From Coenobita brevimanus (taxonomy: Eukaryota > Arthropoda > Malacostraca > Decapoda > Coenobitidae), in NCBI GenBank assembly GCA_032717465.1, contig CM064671.1, forward strand, positions 57,556,394 to 57,620,393: DNA of 64,000 nt. Reading direction: 5' to 3'. The notes under the pieces are model-generated. The model was not told the origin of the DNA, searched no databases, and worked only from the letters and a program-made list of their open reading frames with translations. The position numbers were made by a program, and so were the translations under genes. Below, in pieces: positions 46,060-58,614 of this stretch; position 1 is the first letter of the stretch, and every line of letters begins with the position of its first letter.

Positions 46060-46469
46060 CTGAATTTTTTATATTATAAGCAGAGTTCTATTACCTTCAA
46101 CTGAAGAAGAAATTTATAGATTATTGGTTTGCAAAATGAGCAGGATTGGTGACATATTTTACGTGAACATGATTTAATGAAACGTCTTTTAGAAGTCATA
46201 AAATAATAATAATAATAATAAACGAAGCAAGGCTACGAGTAGCGAAGAGTTTCAGATATAGTACTCAAGAGCTCACTAATGCGTTTTTGGAACGCAACAG
46301 AAATATAGTGAAGAGATGTCTTCATTTAATAATAATACCATAAAGGTGTAAAGGTATACTTGTAAGTATATCTGTCAATAACTAATCATAATGAATTATA
46401 AAAGTATAGCAGTTTATACAGCTGTGTAGAATGAATAATAATTCATTCATCATTCATTTATCATCTAAC
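45366..46469. repeat. Non-coding region with (GA)n and (CA)n microsatellites
   Basis: GA tract at about 45869-45919, CA tract at 45999-46055 and a short AAT tract at about 46204-46222. No gene recognised between them. Confidence 0.85.
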
Positions 46470-46636
46470 CCAGTGTTTCCCCATGAGAAGTGGAGGAATT
46501 GGTCCTGACATTTAAGATGAGAGTGATCAGACTCACTCATCCCTGAGTGCCATTACGTGAGCAAAAAACACCAACCATCCCTTAAATATAAACCTGCACT
46601 GGGTCAGTCCGATTGGAGCGCCTTAATTACACAAAA
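46470..46636 (-). mobile_element. tRNA-like module of the composite SINE family, third copy
   Basis: The reverse complement contains TTAAGGCGCTCCAATCGGAC, TGACCCAGTGCAGGTTTATA, CATTTAAGGGATGGTTGGTG and GAGTCTGATCACTCTCATCT, matching 14290-14420. It ends in ATGAATGAT repeats. Confidence 0.72.
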
Positions 46637-47510
46637 ATAAATAAATAAATAAATAAATAAAATGAAACAGAAACACCAAAATATTCCCTCGTCTATCAAA
46701 CATTGTACTGGGACAGATAACGCGACACAAAATCTTTTAAAAATGTCTGCTAAACAAACTGACAGCCACGCCTTCGCTGATCATGTCCGGCTCCAATTGA
46801 GGTGATGACACAAGAGATCGGATATCTTTTTATTGTGCCCTTATGAGCAAAACACTTGAGACGAGGCGCCACACTAACCAGATATCTGAAAATACCTACA
46901 GTACACGTAGTCATTGTGTGCCCCGCTTTCATCAGTAATCTGTCACTCACACTTGAGGTGTAGCCTGCCTACAGTTGCGATACCTCTGCAGATGAAAGCT
47001 GGCGTTCATGACGAAAATTATTAAGGTAATCCACCTCGCAATGAGTGACTCGCTAACTTACAGCAAAACTTCCTAATAGTATAGCTATCATTGCTTCAGC
47101 TTTCCTTAACGCTATATGACCAGTGTAGAGTAACAAACTAAATGGCCAATCTCTATAAGAAATATACATCACATTAGTTTTACCATAAGCGTCGAAATTT
47201 ATTAATTTCTTATTAATAACAAAAAAGAAGTTTGTATATCTTCAAACTTATATGAGACTCAAATGTCGTCGTCATAATATATACCAAATCACTATATATC
47301 ATTTCATAACGAAATGCTTACATCAGATTACTTGGAATAAGATGACCGAAAAAGGTGAACTGCAGAGAAAGAATCTTCTAAGACAGTAAAACAAACCTTC
47401 CTTCCTCTCACTGTGCTTTGGAAAATCTTTGTGAAATTCAGTTACTGTAGATGGTGGGCGTTGTGAAACTTGTTGATAGGGGCTGCAAGAGATAGAGCGG
47501 CAGCTATGGG
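46637..47510. other. No gene recognised
   Basis: Sequence downstream of the second Gr last exon. No polyadenylation signal or exon recognised with confidence. Confidence 0.45.
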
Positions 47511-47579
47511 TCAGGTGGATATTTTCGGCAATCGGAACTGGATGATGATGATAATGTTGATCAGGATGCTACTGACCAT
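47511..47579 (-). CDS. Second gustatory receptor last exon
   Basis: The acceptor TTTACCTTTCAG is followed by MVSSILINIIIIIQFRLPKI and ST, then TGA. It parallels MLSSILTYLIIIIQFRVP in the exon at 22249, in the same position after a phase-0 acceptor, so it is a paralogous Gr last exon with a short tail. The Tyr of the TYL motif is replaced by Asn. Earlier exons should lie at higher coordinates. I did not recognise them up to 64 kb, so this is either the end of a gene with very long introns or an isolated remnant. Confidence 0.7.
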   Translation of the reverse strand: MVSSILINIIIIIQFRLPKIST

Positions 47580-47659
47580 CTGAAAGGTAAACGAATAATG
47601 CCGTATTACTTATGAAACCAGGAGAAAAATGAAAGCGCAGCTGCTTACATAAAACAAGC

Positions 47660-47860
47660 AGAATTATGTTGGCACCACTCTTTAGCACAGTTTATTGACT
47701 GAGCCAATGCAAAGTTTCCTACTTTCTTTATAAGATCAGTGGTGAGACCATCATCACCTCCTGCCTTACTATTCTTCATTCCTTTTATAACTTTGTTTCT
47801 TCAAATGTATCGCTTGAGACAACAGTTTCTATTTTTCCATCATGGACATAATATGTTATC
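47660..47860 (-). mobile_element. Non-LTR RT fragment (early RT motif)
   Basis: A minus-strand reading gives LIKGMKNSKAGGDDGLTTDL and IKKVGNFALAQSIN, the RT motif of type KxGKAPGPDGI..ElIK. It lies about 80 bp upstream of the second Gr last exon. No other part of that element was recognised. Confidence 0.65.
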
Positions 47861-48513
47861 ATCACACTGCTACTGAAATTTTTTTATATGAATTTCTTCA
47901 GCTGTTTTTACCACTTGATTTCTGTTGTTTATTACTTCTACAGTACAGTCTCTCTGAGAAAACGTTTGGTTTCATCCTATACCAGGCTTCTGCTTGGTTG
48001 CATTCATTCTTCATCCATTTTTATATCTTTTTCATGCAGGGTTGAGGATACCCTCATTTTTTCCCCCTAGAGTGAGAGAGAGAGAGGGGGGGGAGCCCTG
48101 TCCACACAGACATGTTCCTTTTTTTTTTTTCCTTTACAAGTTCCTTTAAATACTTTGAGAGTTTGTTGTTATTGTTTCGGGGTTTCCTTCGTCATACCTT
48201 TAGAGCTACTTTCTTTAGTACTGTCGTTAACTAACATTATGTGTTTGTATTTACATTTTAGGCATGAATATGTCATATGTAATAGTTATGGACATGTAAT
48301 AATTATATAATAGTAACTAGTATATATCTCATAGCACAATAGGTACCTCTTGCCCAACATGCGATGTCTGGTGTTCAGGTAGAGACTACACATCCTCTTA
48401 CCAGAATGCAAAACACATAACAATTTCTAGACAGGCGAGAATCTCATGATGCAGCAGAAAGACGGGATAACTGTCGATAGCGGTTAGCCCATGTAATGGC
48501 AAGGTCCCAGACA

Positions 48514-48514
<1 letters not shown>
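47861..48514. other. No gene recognised
   Basis: T-rich. A short GA run at about 48070-48085. Confidence 0.45.

Positions 48515-48581
<67 letters not shown>
48515..48581. repeat. (CA)n microsatellite
   Basis: About 33 CA units. Confidence 0.97.
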
Positions 48582-48587
<6 letters not shown>

Positions 48588-49887
48588 GTATATATTCCCA
48601 GAAAGCAGCTGTAGGAGTCAGAGAGCCAGGGAGAACGATTGAAGGCAGAAGGAAGCTTAGGAGACAGGGTAGTGTAGGAGGTTAGTCGTCACACAACGTT
48701 ACTCTGCACCACGATATAGCTGTGTCATAATAAATCCTGTAACCTAAGAATGTCTGTATAGATTACAAGTTAGACAGAGAGGCCAGTGAGACAGAGCAGC
48801 ACCTACCTTAAGATAAAACCACACAATGAGCTATCCAACGCCTTACAGCTTTGTATTGGTAACAAAGATTCTCCACACTATCGACATTAGTGGCACACCT
48901 CCCTAGCTACTTACTTAGCTCCTTACCTTATCTTTATTAACAACTTATCACATCAAGAACGCGTATTTATCCTGACCTATCTAACTAAACAACAAACTAA
49001 AGGGTTCTAACAAAGCTGGTGTAATCTAGATCAGGGAGGATTAAGCTGACGTAGCCTGATGATCTGTAACAACTCTTGCCAAGTGGTCACCTCAAGTAAC
49101 CACCTCATTTTTGTTAATGGGTGGAGCTCTGTGAAATATCTGAATCTGCTAAATTTGCCCATTTACACTTTGTGTTTCTGCATTGCACTCACCATAGAAA
49201 CCATCATTACCAAGCATTCCAGGTAACTGTTTACACTGTAGAAGTCATGCAAAACAAGGTACTGAATGGTCTTTTTTCTCTCTCAGTATTGCCTTTATTT
49301 GAAAGACATTCTAGTTGTCCAGCGGGAAACATTAGTTAATTCCACATGAGGACATTCATGGCAAGGTTTTAAATACAGCTAATGCATATGCTTAATAGTA
49401 TATTACTGAGAAAAAATATGGGTGGGCAGTGTAGCTAACCACTGGAATTTTACCCCACAAACACTTTTGGAAGCAGGTGTATGTATACTTTATCTATATA
49501 AAGTATTTATAAAAAGTGATGGTATAGTACGTCGCACACTGCTTATTATGAATGAACGATTTTTATTTTTTTGCTAATACTGTTTGCGGTATATGATGTC
49601 AGGAACTAATTAAATTTGAATGATTACATGATGTACACGTCAAGTGGTCAGTGCCGCTGACCACCAAAAAAAAATCCATTATAAAAAGTAAATGAAGGTT
49701 CTTATTATCTAACGTGTGTTATTTGCATTGTAAACCTAAGGTTATTAAAGAAAATAATATATAAACTTATTATTTCCCCATGCTGACTTCAAAAGGTTAA
49801 CTGTTATAAAAAATACAGTAAGCCAGACTCTAGAAAGACACTAGAATCTTTCACTGCAGTTGGTCCAAATCGAATCAAAACTGGTCC

Positions 49888-49890
<3 letters not shown>
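48582..49890. other. No gene recognised
   Basis: No motif-bearing frames. Confidence 0.45.
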
Positions 49891-49944
<54 letters not shown>

Positions 49945-49945
49945 C

Positions 49946-49987
<42 letters not shown>

Positions 49988-50067
49988 TACTACTACTACT
50001 ATAACAACAACAACAACGACAACTACTACTACTACTACTACTGCTGCTCCTGCTGCTGCTGCTGCTA
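49891..50067. repeat. Compound microsatellite (CA)n(TTA)n(ACT)n(CTG)n
   Basis: CA to 49941, TTA to about 49986, then ACT/ACA and CTG units to 50067. Confidence 0.96.
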
Positions 50068-52189
50068 TTTAAATAGATGTGCAGTTGCTTCTTGTGCTTT
50101 CAGAGAAAACATGGAAAGTGCATAACCAATCCTTTGAAATGCATGCCGATTTGAAAGAATTTCAAAATACTATTAGTGCAGCATAAGAGACACAAGTAGC
50201 TACTGTGGATGTACAAGCCATATGAGCGACATGTGAAGCGGTGATATCAGGATACATACGCTGAGTCGTAGGAGTAGGAGTGGGATTGGCAGTAGGAGAA
50301 GGATCCTTTATATAATAATTCAGTTCATTTCAACCCATGCCAAGTAAACCCAGTTTTGATCTCTCCTGTTACACACAGCGTAGATGTCTCACTTTCTGTG
50401 AATGTATATCGTTTGAGAAACTGATTGGCGTCAGCCATGCTTAGTTTTCGGAGGATGGTGTCTTGGGGTTTCCTTGTCAGCACGTGCTTAGGAAATGGAG
50501 GAGAAACTCTGATCCTTTACTTTGCTTAAAATCCTCCAACATCGATGCTTTTGCGTCAGATTGACATCAAGTTACTGTGCAATTCTACATAAAGGCGTAT
50601 AATATTGCTTAGAGGTTTATGATTTTTTTGCATGGCTTTAGAATACATGAGTGTCCACCTGGCTTTATTCACATCTTACTCTCTTCTAGGCAGTTGTGGG
50701 TCTTTGCTGGGAACACATTGTTCCCTGCCCGTGTCCATGAAGGAAGGATTCATCGATTCATCAAGTCTACATTCTAAGTGTAACCATACTTACAGTAGAT
50801 ATCAGTATATTAATTAGTGTCCAACCTGGTGGTGTGAAAGGATGTTTTCACCTGCGGTGAAGCCGACAGGTCTAAGTGATAAACTTGGGGTTCTTTTTCT
50901 TGTACATGGAAAGTTCGAATATCTGTTTTTGCAGAGCTCAGATGGATATTCTTATGAAATACAAATTTGTTCGGCTTGAAATTATGAGTTATATTTAGCA
51001 TTTCAGTTCTAGTATCAGCTGACTATTTGGCGCTTTTCAATTTCGGCTATAAGGAAGCATTATAGAGAGAAACTTGTAAAAATTGGCTGCAATAGTTTCG
51101 CCAAGGGTCAATAACGATAGTCCTTTTTTGTTACTTATTGATTTTTTTCTCTTCTTTAGCTTCTCCTATGTCGGTAGTGAAATGCCATCTTTCTTTACTA
51201 AAAGGGTTTGCCACTGGGCTACAGAACTGGCCTTTGACTTCTGCACATTCAAAACCATGGTTGTTATTTTTGTTGGATTAATGGTGCCTATTCGGATCCT
51301 GGTCTCTGTCTATAAAGTAGGAGCATTTTTTGGGCATAGGTGGCTAAGTTTTTATTGCCAACATTTGACAGTAGTTTGGCACGTGTTTCTTATTTATGCA
51401 TTTTGACATTAAAGTGCATGGCCTGTATAACTCTTTTGAGGGTTTTAGCACATACCACGTGGGGTGCTCATAGAGATACTCGTACATTGTATCGAACACT
51501 TGTACACTGCAATCTTCAGGTGCACTCTTATGGAACTCCTGCTGACTAAACGTGCCAGTTCTGTTCACTGCTGTGGACACTTCCTTTTGCCTTTGTCCTT
51601 CAGTCATTCCCTTGTTCAGCATCTGAAGCTGAGGCTTCCCTCCCTGTACCCTGTTGTTGCAGGGCACAGCAACTTTCTAGTTGGCCTGCTAGTGCCTTTA
51701 TTTGACTCGGTCTTTTCACCAGCTTATTAATCCCATCCAACTTTACCATGAGTTCACTGTTGCCAAGTGGAGATTACTAGATGTACTGGACCTGGCTGTT
51801 ACCTCCATTTTTCCTATGTGGTTTCCAAGAGTTGCTTCCTGTGGTGCATACCCACCAAGACTTGGTGACAGAGCCTCTGTTCTGCTTTTCTTGAACATTT
51901 ATCATTCTACTGTAGTTGTGTCCCTGCATATAGTGATGGTCTGTTCTCTGCTTGTAATGTGGGTTCTAAGTTAGAGTTCCTTGATTTTTTCAGGAAAGAT
52001 AGCCTCCCTCCTTCCTTCTGCTGAGTTATCAGGTACTATATTTTACTGTCTCTTGAAATTATTTTAGCCATGTTGGTCCTTTGTACACTGTATTTTGTGA
52101 TGGCAAGGCAGCTTTTTAACCCTAGAATCTTTTGTCTCTCCACCTTCTGGTTTTTTGTGTTGCAGAATTGCTTATTTTAGTCATCTGAT
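50068..52189. other. No gene recognised with confidence; possible decayed upstream part of LINE D
   Basis: Open plus-strand frames at 51083-51406 and 51464-51730 share strand with LINE D but carry no motif I can assign. Confidence 0.35.
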
Positions 52190-52440
52190 GTGGTTGCACT
52201 GTGTAATTTTCTTGGCTTCCGGTCCATGACCAAATGCAGGACAACCACATGGCTGGGGCTCAATCCACAGCTGCGCCTTCTCGGTCACCTGCGACGTGTC
52301 ATCGTTGCCGTCATCAGAATCTTGGGCACAGTGCAGCTGTGTTGGCAGAGTCACCGGGATACTCGGGGACCAGGAAGCTCCAGAAGTGGAGCTGGTTATT
52401 CGACCTCAGAGTGTATAGATATTAGTTATCCGTGGTAGAT
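52190..52440 (+). mobile_element. Probable ORF1 zinc-knuckle region of LINE D
   Basis: One frame reads PATCHRCRHQNLGHSAAV, a CCHC-like knuckle with the last Cys displaced into the next frame (QLCWQ). Such knuckles end the ORF1 (gag-like) protein of Jockey-type LINEs. It lies upstream of the LINE D endonuclease-RT remains on the same strand. Confidence 0.5.
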
Positions 52441-54587
52441 GGGTTGGGCATGTTTGTGCAATAGTCATTGTCTATTAACTTATTTTTATGTAGTGTGAGC
52501 TCCTCTGATCTGTGTGGACTCCATCATCCTTTTGACTGGGGAACCTTTGCAAATACAATCACTCTGGGCATCGATTGGGCGACAGTTTTTTCGTAAGTCT
52601 CTCTTTGGTGCTTGTGTAAGTTGCCTGTTCTGTGGGAGGAGTCACTTCTTTAGCAAAACAACCAACTCAGTTACAGGAAATGTAATGGACCTATTTTAAA
52701 TACAGTTTTTACTGATCGTGGTTTCTGCTTAATAAGAATGATATTTTTTATTGATTTTTTGTATTTAAGTATACTTTCTACTTTCTGTGTTCTTTACATG
52801 ACGTGTACCATTATATTTTCATAATATATTATCATCATCCAGGGGCGAAGACCTTAGTTGTTATCCTATAATACTTCCCTTTCACTCAATTAATACATAT
52901 TATCACTCGAGTAAGGTTTGGGACCCTACTGAAAAGGGTTGCCTGAGGCACTAAAAGGCACAGGTTGTTGAGAGGATCTCGGGCAGCACTTCTCAGACTT
53001 TCTTGTGAGTATTGATCTTTACCTGGCCGAGAGCCTTTCGAGTTGTTCTCTGCATTACAGTACACAGGTTATTTTCTTGGGCATGAAAGAATGCATTTCT
53101 ATTTTACCTACCTCACGACTATCGAGTGCTGTTTTTGGAAAGGTAGCATCCTTCAGTTACCAGGGCTTGTCTCGGTAGTGAGAGATTAATTTAATAGATT
53201 AGCAAGGTGGCGCCAAAGTCGGTACCATAGGCCTATTCAACTTTACCACGCCACCGCCTATGGGAGTCTGTGGCCGCCCTCCCCAGTATTCTCAGTTCAA
53301 GGTCTGCTGTGGTCGTGCATGATGGGTAGGTTTTGCTCCCGTGTAAAACGTCGGTTTTATGCTTCTTGGTCCATTTTTCGGTACCACCTTGCCACTAACG
53401 TGAAGTTGAGGCTGCATACGCCTACTAGTTAATATAATTATGTATTTATGTGTGTTATTTTGCAGCTAAAAGAGTGTTAAAAAAGAGTAGGTAAACAACA
53501 GAAACACTCAATATGGGGGGGGGGGAAGTGGAGGAGGAGGAGGTGGACGTGTAACGGTGGCCTGGCATGAGTCCAGTGCTCCCACTGCTGCTAAATAGTT
53601 GCCCATTATTTAGTTAATAAAAATTAAATTTTTCTTTGTTTTTCAGTAGTTTCAGGTTAGAACTCTTGCAAATACATTGATTACCTTGAACAAATTTTGT
53701 AATAAAAATCTCTATCATTTTCATATTTATTTTCATTTTCCAAAGTTGGTACTGAATCAGGTACCACCTTGCCACTCATGTACAAATCCTGACCTTGCTA
53801 ATCTAGGGCCGGATTGGCCACACTCGGTACTTTCATGGATTTTTAATGGAGGGCGCTACCCCCACCTTTCTGTAAGGATTATAAGCTCCCCCTGGCTGTT
53901 AGGCACCTGAAAGTGGAGCAAACCAGTCTTGGAGATTGACACCTTCAGTTACTCTCTGAGCACCAGGTTGGTGTCTCAATTGTGCCGTCTTTCGTTTGCT
54001 TGAAGATGATGCTTGTTCTGTGGGAAAAGGAACCCTCTCCTTTGTAGAGGCAGCTGGACTACTTTCTAAGATTCAGTGTTCAGTGTATTTTCCTGGTTGT
54101 TTTTGTTTAGTATAATTTGTTAGGTTTTTGTGTGTGTCTCCTCGTGTTTTTTTGCTTTTTTTCATTTTTATTTGTGTTTCATCTTCGTGTTTACTTCTGT
54201 TATTCGTTGTTGTCTTGTAATAGTATGGTGGGGGCATATGATCCTGACAGTTGCACCGCCAGTTTTTATGCCAGTTACAGATTAATTTTGTCGAGAACCA
54301 TAATTATAGCCGCCTCTCCTGGCTCCAGTAGAGTAAAATTTTAATAATTAAGTCATTGATTAAGGCAACAGATAATTACCAAAAACAGCATGTAATGAAC
54401 ACCATAGGCTGTAACAAAATTTGACTGATATAATTCAGTACTAATGATTTAATCTTCCCTTACCCCCATTCCATGATAAAGTGCCCTTTCTCTTTGGATG
54501 TTCAGATAATTATGGTAACCCTACACAGTGACAACCATAATCATCCTTCACTTTCCTATGAACATGTGCATTATTACCTCCGCCATA
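52441..54587. other. No gene recognised; possible decayed LINE D endonuclease region and other repeats
   Basis: The word GTACCACCTTGCCACT occurs twice, at 53381 and 53761. Poly-G/GGA-rich text lies near 53515-53545. No endonuclease motif could be read. Confidence 0.35.
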
Positions 54588-54822
54588 GAGGTTATGTTTT
54601 CACCCCTGTCAGTTTATTTGTTGATGGTTGGTTTGTGAGCAAGATTACACAAAAACTACCGGACGGATTTTCACGAAACATCATAGAAGAATGGTCCTTG
54701 GACCAGAATACTCTCCGTTAAATTTTGGTGCGGATCCGGATAAAGGTGAGGATCCAGGATTTTTATTTATTTTTTGCTTCTTTAACATTGCGAGATAGGG
54801 CGTTGGCGGAGGTATGAGTTAT
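54588..54822 (+). repeat. CCTCCGCC-ended repeat, third copy
   Basis: Starts ACCTCCGCCATAGAGGTTAT and ends GCGTTGGCGGAGGTATGAG. It contains ACACAAAAACTACCGGACGG, TTTTCACGAAAC, TGGTCCTTGGACC and TTAAATTTTGGTGCGGATCC. This is the simplest copy, with a single internal unit. Confidence 0.78.
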
Positions 54823-55239
54823 ATATCCGCCATTTTTCAAGGCAAGTACTCTTCCAGCAAGATGAACTGTGATAGGTGGGCTGGTAGAATCACCATCAAG
54901 ATTTAACGTCATTCTTAGAGACTCCGTATTGCTACTGGATGCTTTATTTGGAGCTATTTGTGTTACACACATGGAATGAAGCTTGTCTCTAATGTGCATA
55001 CAATCTTTCAGGGTAAAGGCATAGAGTTTCCTTTCTATGTGTTGCCCAATGTCATCAGTACACTGTGTAAACATAGAACAGTCTCTTCAGCTGATCTGGT
55101 AAGAAGGTAACTGGACACTGTCGATTCATGATAAAAAAAAAAGTAACAAACATCCGCCTGGTTACATTTGTCTCCCTACGGGTAATAAGATGTCTCCTGC
55201 CATATAGATGTAGGATAGCCAAACCGGAACTTTTACTGC
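54823..55239. other. No gene recognised
   Basis: A 103-codon minus-strand frame (54763-55074) has no motif. Confidence 0.4.
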
Positions 55240-56267
55240 CATTAATTTGTCCTTGTGCTTAGCTGATGTTGTTTTAGATTTTAACTCAGATGCATTGCCA
55301 GATCTGTATGGCAGTGACCATTTACCATCACTTTTAACTGCTGCTGATAGTGGACCTCAGCCTCATGTCCCTCACTGGCATTTGGATAAGGCTGACATAT
55401 CAAATTCATGGAATTAAGTTCAACTGCCCCTTCTGTCAATGAGTTTGACTGTCTTACTGGGCCGGTGACTTATTTCACTGACGGGTTGCACTCAGCAGCC
55501 CTTTTTACCATTCCAAGAATGAGGGGTGAGTTTCCTAAACGTCCAGTTCCTTGGTGGAACCCTGAGGGCAGTTCCAAAGTGACAGCCAAACGAGTCGCCT
55601 TTTCTCGACTTCGTTGCCACGGAGGGGATCCTTTTAGTGTTTGGTGGTTATCGAAGGGGGTGAGCTTATGTGTGGCAGGTTTTAAAAGAGGCCAGGCGTT
55701 CCCCCAAGAAAGGTTATATTTCCTCCATCAATTCAAGGCCTTCCCTCACTCAAGTGTGGAACCAAGTAAGGATAATTTTAGGAAAATTTGCTGTTCTCTC
55801 CCTTCTTGATTTATCTGCAGCAGGTGGTGTGAGAGATCCTTTTGCCGTTGCAGAGTTGCTTGTTGATCATTTTGCCAGTGTGTCACAGAAGGATACAGAT
55901 TCTTCTTCGACTTGCCACCGTCGGCACCTAGAGTTTCATGGTCCCAGTTTTGCCTTGTCTGGGGGAAAATCTTATGATGTCCCCTTTTCTGTTTCTGAAC
56001 TCCAGGTGGCATTGTTGCAGTGCCATGATTCCATTCCTAGCTGTGATCATATTCCTTATGCCTTTTTACATCACCTCTCTGATGAGTCCTTTTTTTATTT
56101 TTGCTGTCATTGTTTAATAAGATCTGGTGTACTGGTGAGTTTCCGGCTTGTTGGGGTGTTGCTGTAGTTATCCCTATCCCCAAGCCAGGTAAGGACCACC
56201 TACAAGTGGCAAATTATCAGCCCTTTTCTCTGACTTCTTGAATGTATAGGGTCTTATGGTCAGTGTT

Positions 56268-56298
<31 letters not shown>

Positions 56299-56760
56299 GA
56301 GAAGTGACTTCTTATCCCCCGTCCAGTATGGTTTTCTTAAATCATGATCTGGGCAACCTCTAATGCCTTACTGTTCTTGGAATCTTCTGTCTGTGAGGCT
56401 TTCTCCACAAACCAACACCAAGTCATGGTCGTCTTCGATCTGGAGAAGGCATATGACACTGCCTGGTGTCATGGCATTTTACTTTCTCTTCATGAGTTTG
56501 GTCTTTGTGGGCGCTTGCCTATTTTTATTCAGCAGCGTTTATCTAACCGTTTTTTAAGAGCCTGAGTGGGAGGAGTGCTTTCTAATGCCTGTACGCTTTA
56601 AGATGGGGTGCCACAGGAGAGTATCCTTAGTGTTACCCTCTTTGCTGTCACCTTCAACATTGTAATCAACGTACTTCCCGATGGTGTACGTGACTCTCTA
56701 TAAGTTGATTACCTTTTAATTTCAGTCACTGCATAGAGAATGTCTCTGATAGAACTGAAA
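55240..56760 (+). mobile_element. LINE D: decayed Jockey-superfamily RT
   Basis: The region after the endonuclease reads FPKRPVPWWNPEGSSKVTAK (near 55530-55590), the PWWN linker typical of Jockey-like ORF2. DPFAVAELLVDHFASVSQKD and VPFSVSELQVALLQCHDSIP (55830-56040) follow, then QVMVVFDLEKAYDTAWCHGI (near 56420-56480) and DGVPQESILSVTLFAV (56598-56645). The catalytic box is damaged (VDYLLIS near 56702). A T run of about 30 nt interrupts it at 56271-56299. Stops and frameshifts occur in every segment. The 5' limit is uncertain, and 52190-52440 may belong to the same element. Confidence 0.78.
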
Positions 56761-57274
56761 TTGCAGCTGGCTCTTAATTCTTGTAATAGGTGAGTCTTGA
56801 GTTTTGGTTATGTTATTTTGGTACCGGTAATTGAAGAGCAGGAGAAGTTAAAGATGAATACAGGGAGTTGATCTTGATATATTATCTTCAGAGAAGGTCT
56901 AAGTTGAGCAGTGTATGTATTATACAGAGACTTAATATACTAAGTAAGTCTAGTTGGACCCCTCTTCTTATTCGCTCTCTCCACTACATGCCGGTTCTAT
57001 GGCCTGTCTCCTTCTGAGCTTAGATTCCTACTTTCTCGTGTAGCAGGGGTCGTGTCACGTATGCTCTACTGTCATGGAAGCTTCAAGAATACTATATGTC
57101 TGTGTATGTACTGCTTCCGGTGCACGATCAACATTCCTTCACTTAAAGAGTTGCAAGCTAATTTCCCGTTCCCACACCTTGTCTGGTGCTCTGTCTATCT
57201 ATCTACCTATCTATCCATCATGCTTTCTGTTATGATTTGTACTTATAATATGGAGTCATGACATATATCCATAG
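56761..57274. other. No gene recognised
   Basis: Possibly the extreme 3' part of LINE D at the start. Nothing readable. Confidence 0.4.

Positions 57275-57313
<39 letters not shown>
57275..57313. repeat. (GATA)n microsatellite
   Basis: About nine to ten GATA units. Confidence 0.96.
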
Positions 57314-57314
<1 letters not shown>

Positions 57315-57327
57315 GGAATATTATGTG

Positions 57328-58470
57328 TTGTTACCTCGATTACAATTACATTCACGTGCCATGTTCAGTGGTAAGTGTTGCACTGTCATGCCTTGTCTTT
57401 CCATACCCTACCCTTCCTTCCCCTGCCATAATTTGCCTTTCCCTGCCTTACCCTGCCGATAATAACCTTGAGGGAGCCAAACTAGTAATAAATGTTAGAA
57501 AAATAAGCACACGCGATGTGTTGTCAACTTGATTACAGTTACATATATGTGGCATGTTCAGTGGTACGTGAAGTGCTGCCATGCCTTGCCGTTTTCCACA
57601 GTACCATGCCTTGCCCTACCTTGCCTCTCCCTACTTGAACCGGCCTCCCCCTACTCAACCCTACCTCTTCCTACCCTGCATTCCATCTTCTCATTTTCTT
57701 GTCTCTCGTTACCCTGCCCATACTTTACCTATAATGCCCTGTCCTTCCTTTCCCTGTGTTATTTTTCCTACCCATCCCTCCCATGTTTTGCCCTTGCCTT
57801 CCCTTCCCTCCCGTATTTTGCCTTTGTCAACACTTCCTCTCCTCTTTCTACCCTGCACCACCTTTCCTTGCCCTATCCTGCCTGTTCCTACTTTACCTTC
57901 CCTCCCCCTACTCTACCCTGCCTTTCCGTTCTCTGCCTTTCCTTTTCCTATTGTCATACCCTCCTCCCTACCCTGCCTTTACTTTTCCTACACTACCCTG
58001 CCTTCCCCTCTCATGCTTTGCCTTTCTTAGCCCTACCCTGCAGGTAATAAACTAAGGGGTACAGATCTAATATTATATGGTAGGAAAAAAAAACACAAAC
58101 AATTGCCTAATTTTGGTGAAGTCAAGTACGACACTTCTTCCCTCATAAAACAAATCTATGTAGATAAATGTAAGTTGCGTATCCTATAATTTCATAATAT
58201 GTAAGAAAATATAAATTACTGCAATTTAACAGTGAACAAGGAGACAATTGGGAGGGGGGGACCAATTGCTACATATCTTCCCTCGCATGGCAACTCTTCA
58301 TCACTATGCTGCTTCCATCCTTTACACGTGACTGTGTAGTAATAAGTGATAACAATGAGTGATACACCTAATGAACAAGTCAGTCCTTATAAAAATTTAA
58401 AAAATTGTCACCTTAGTTACTATTACGTTCATGTAGCATATGTCGCATTAAGTGCAGGACTCGTGATTTT
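57328..58470. repeat. Tandem array of a unique block plus CCTGCC-rich pyrimidine tract
   Basis: The block GATTACAATTACATTCACGTGCC and its follow-on ATGTTCAGTGGTA recur (57338, 57530, and more diverged near 58413 as GTTACTATTACGTTCATGTAGC). The first two blocks run into pyrimidine stretches of CCTTCCCTGCC/TACCCTGCCTTTCC type, about 70 nt in the first unit and about 450 nt in the second. Each ends in similar text (GATAATAACCTTGAGG and GGTAATAAACTAAGGGG). The long plus-strand frames here are low-complexity artefacts. Confidence 0.75.
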
Positions 58471-58606
58471 GCTCCTGTCAGTTACATTCAGAGACATAGT
58501 GCAGTGCAACAAGGGTCTATCATTGAAAATTAGGGAGTAACATGGTTTTTTGTGCTCCCAAGCACGGAAATCATCTCCCAGACCTCTCCCCCCCCCCTCC
58601 CTCTCT

Positions 58607-58614
58607 CTCTAGAG
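58607..58614. repeat. hAT target site duplication, left
   Basis: CTCTAGAG, identical to 61797-61804. Confidence 0.95.

Noticed and set aside
46750..46950. 66-codon minus-strand frame as part of the second Gr gene
   Set aside because: It lies downstream of the terminal exon at 47579-47511 and shows no transmembrane or Gr motif.
57529..58055. Overlapping plus-strand frames of 99-172 codons rich in Pro, Leu, Ser, Cys
   Set aside because: All three frames are open because the DNA is a stop-poor pyrimidine tract. No domain or start context.
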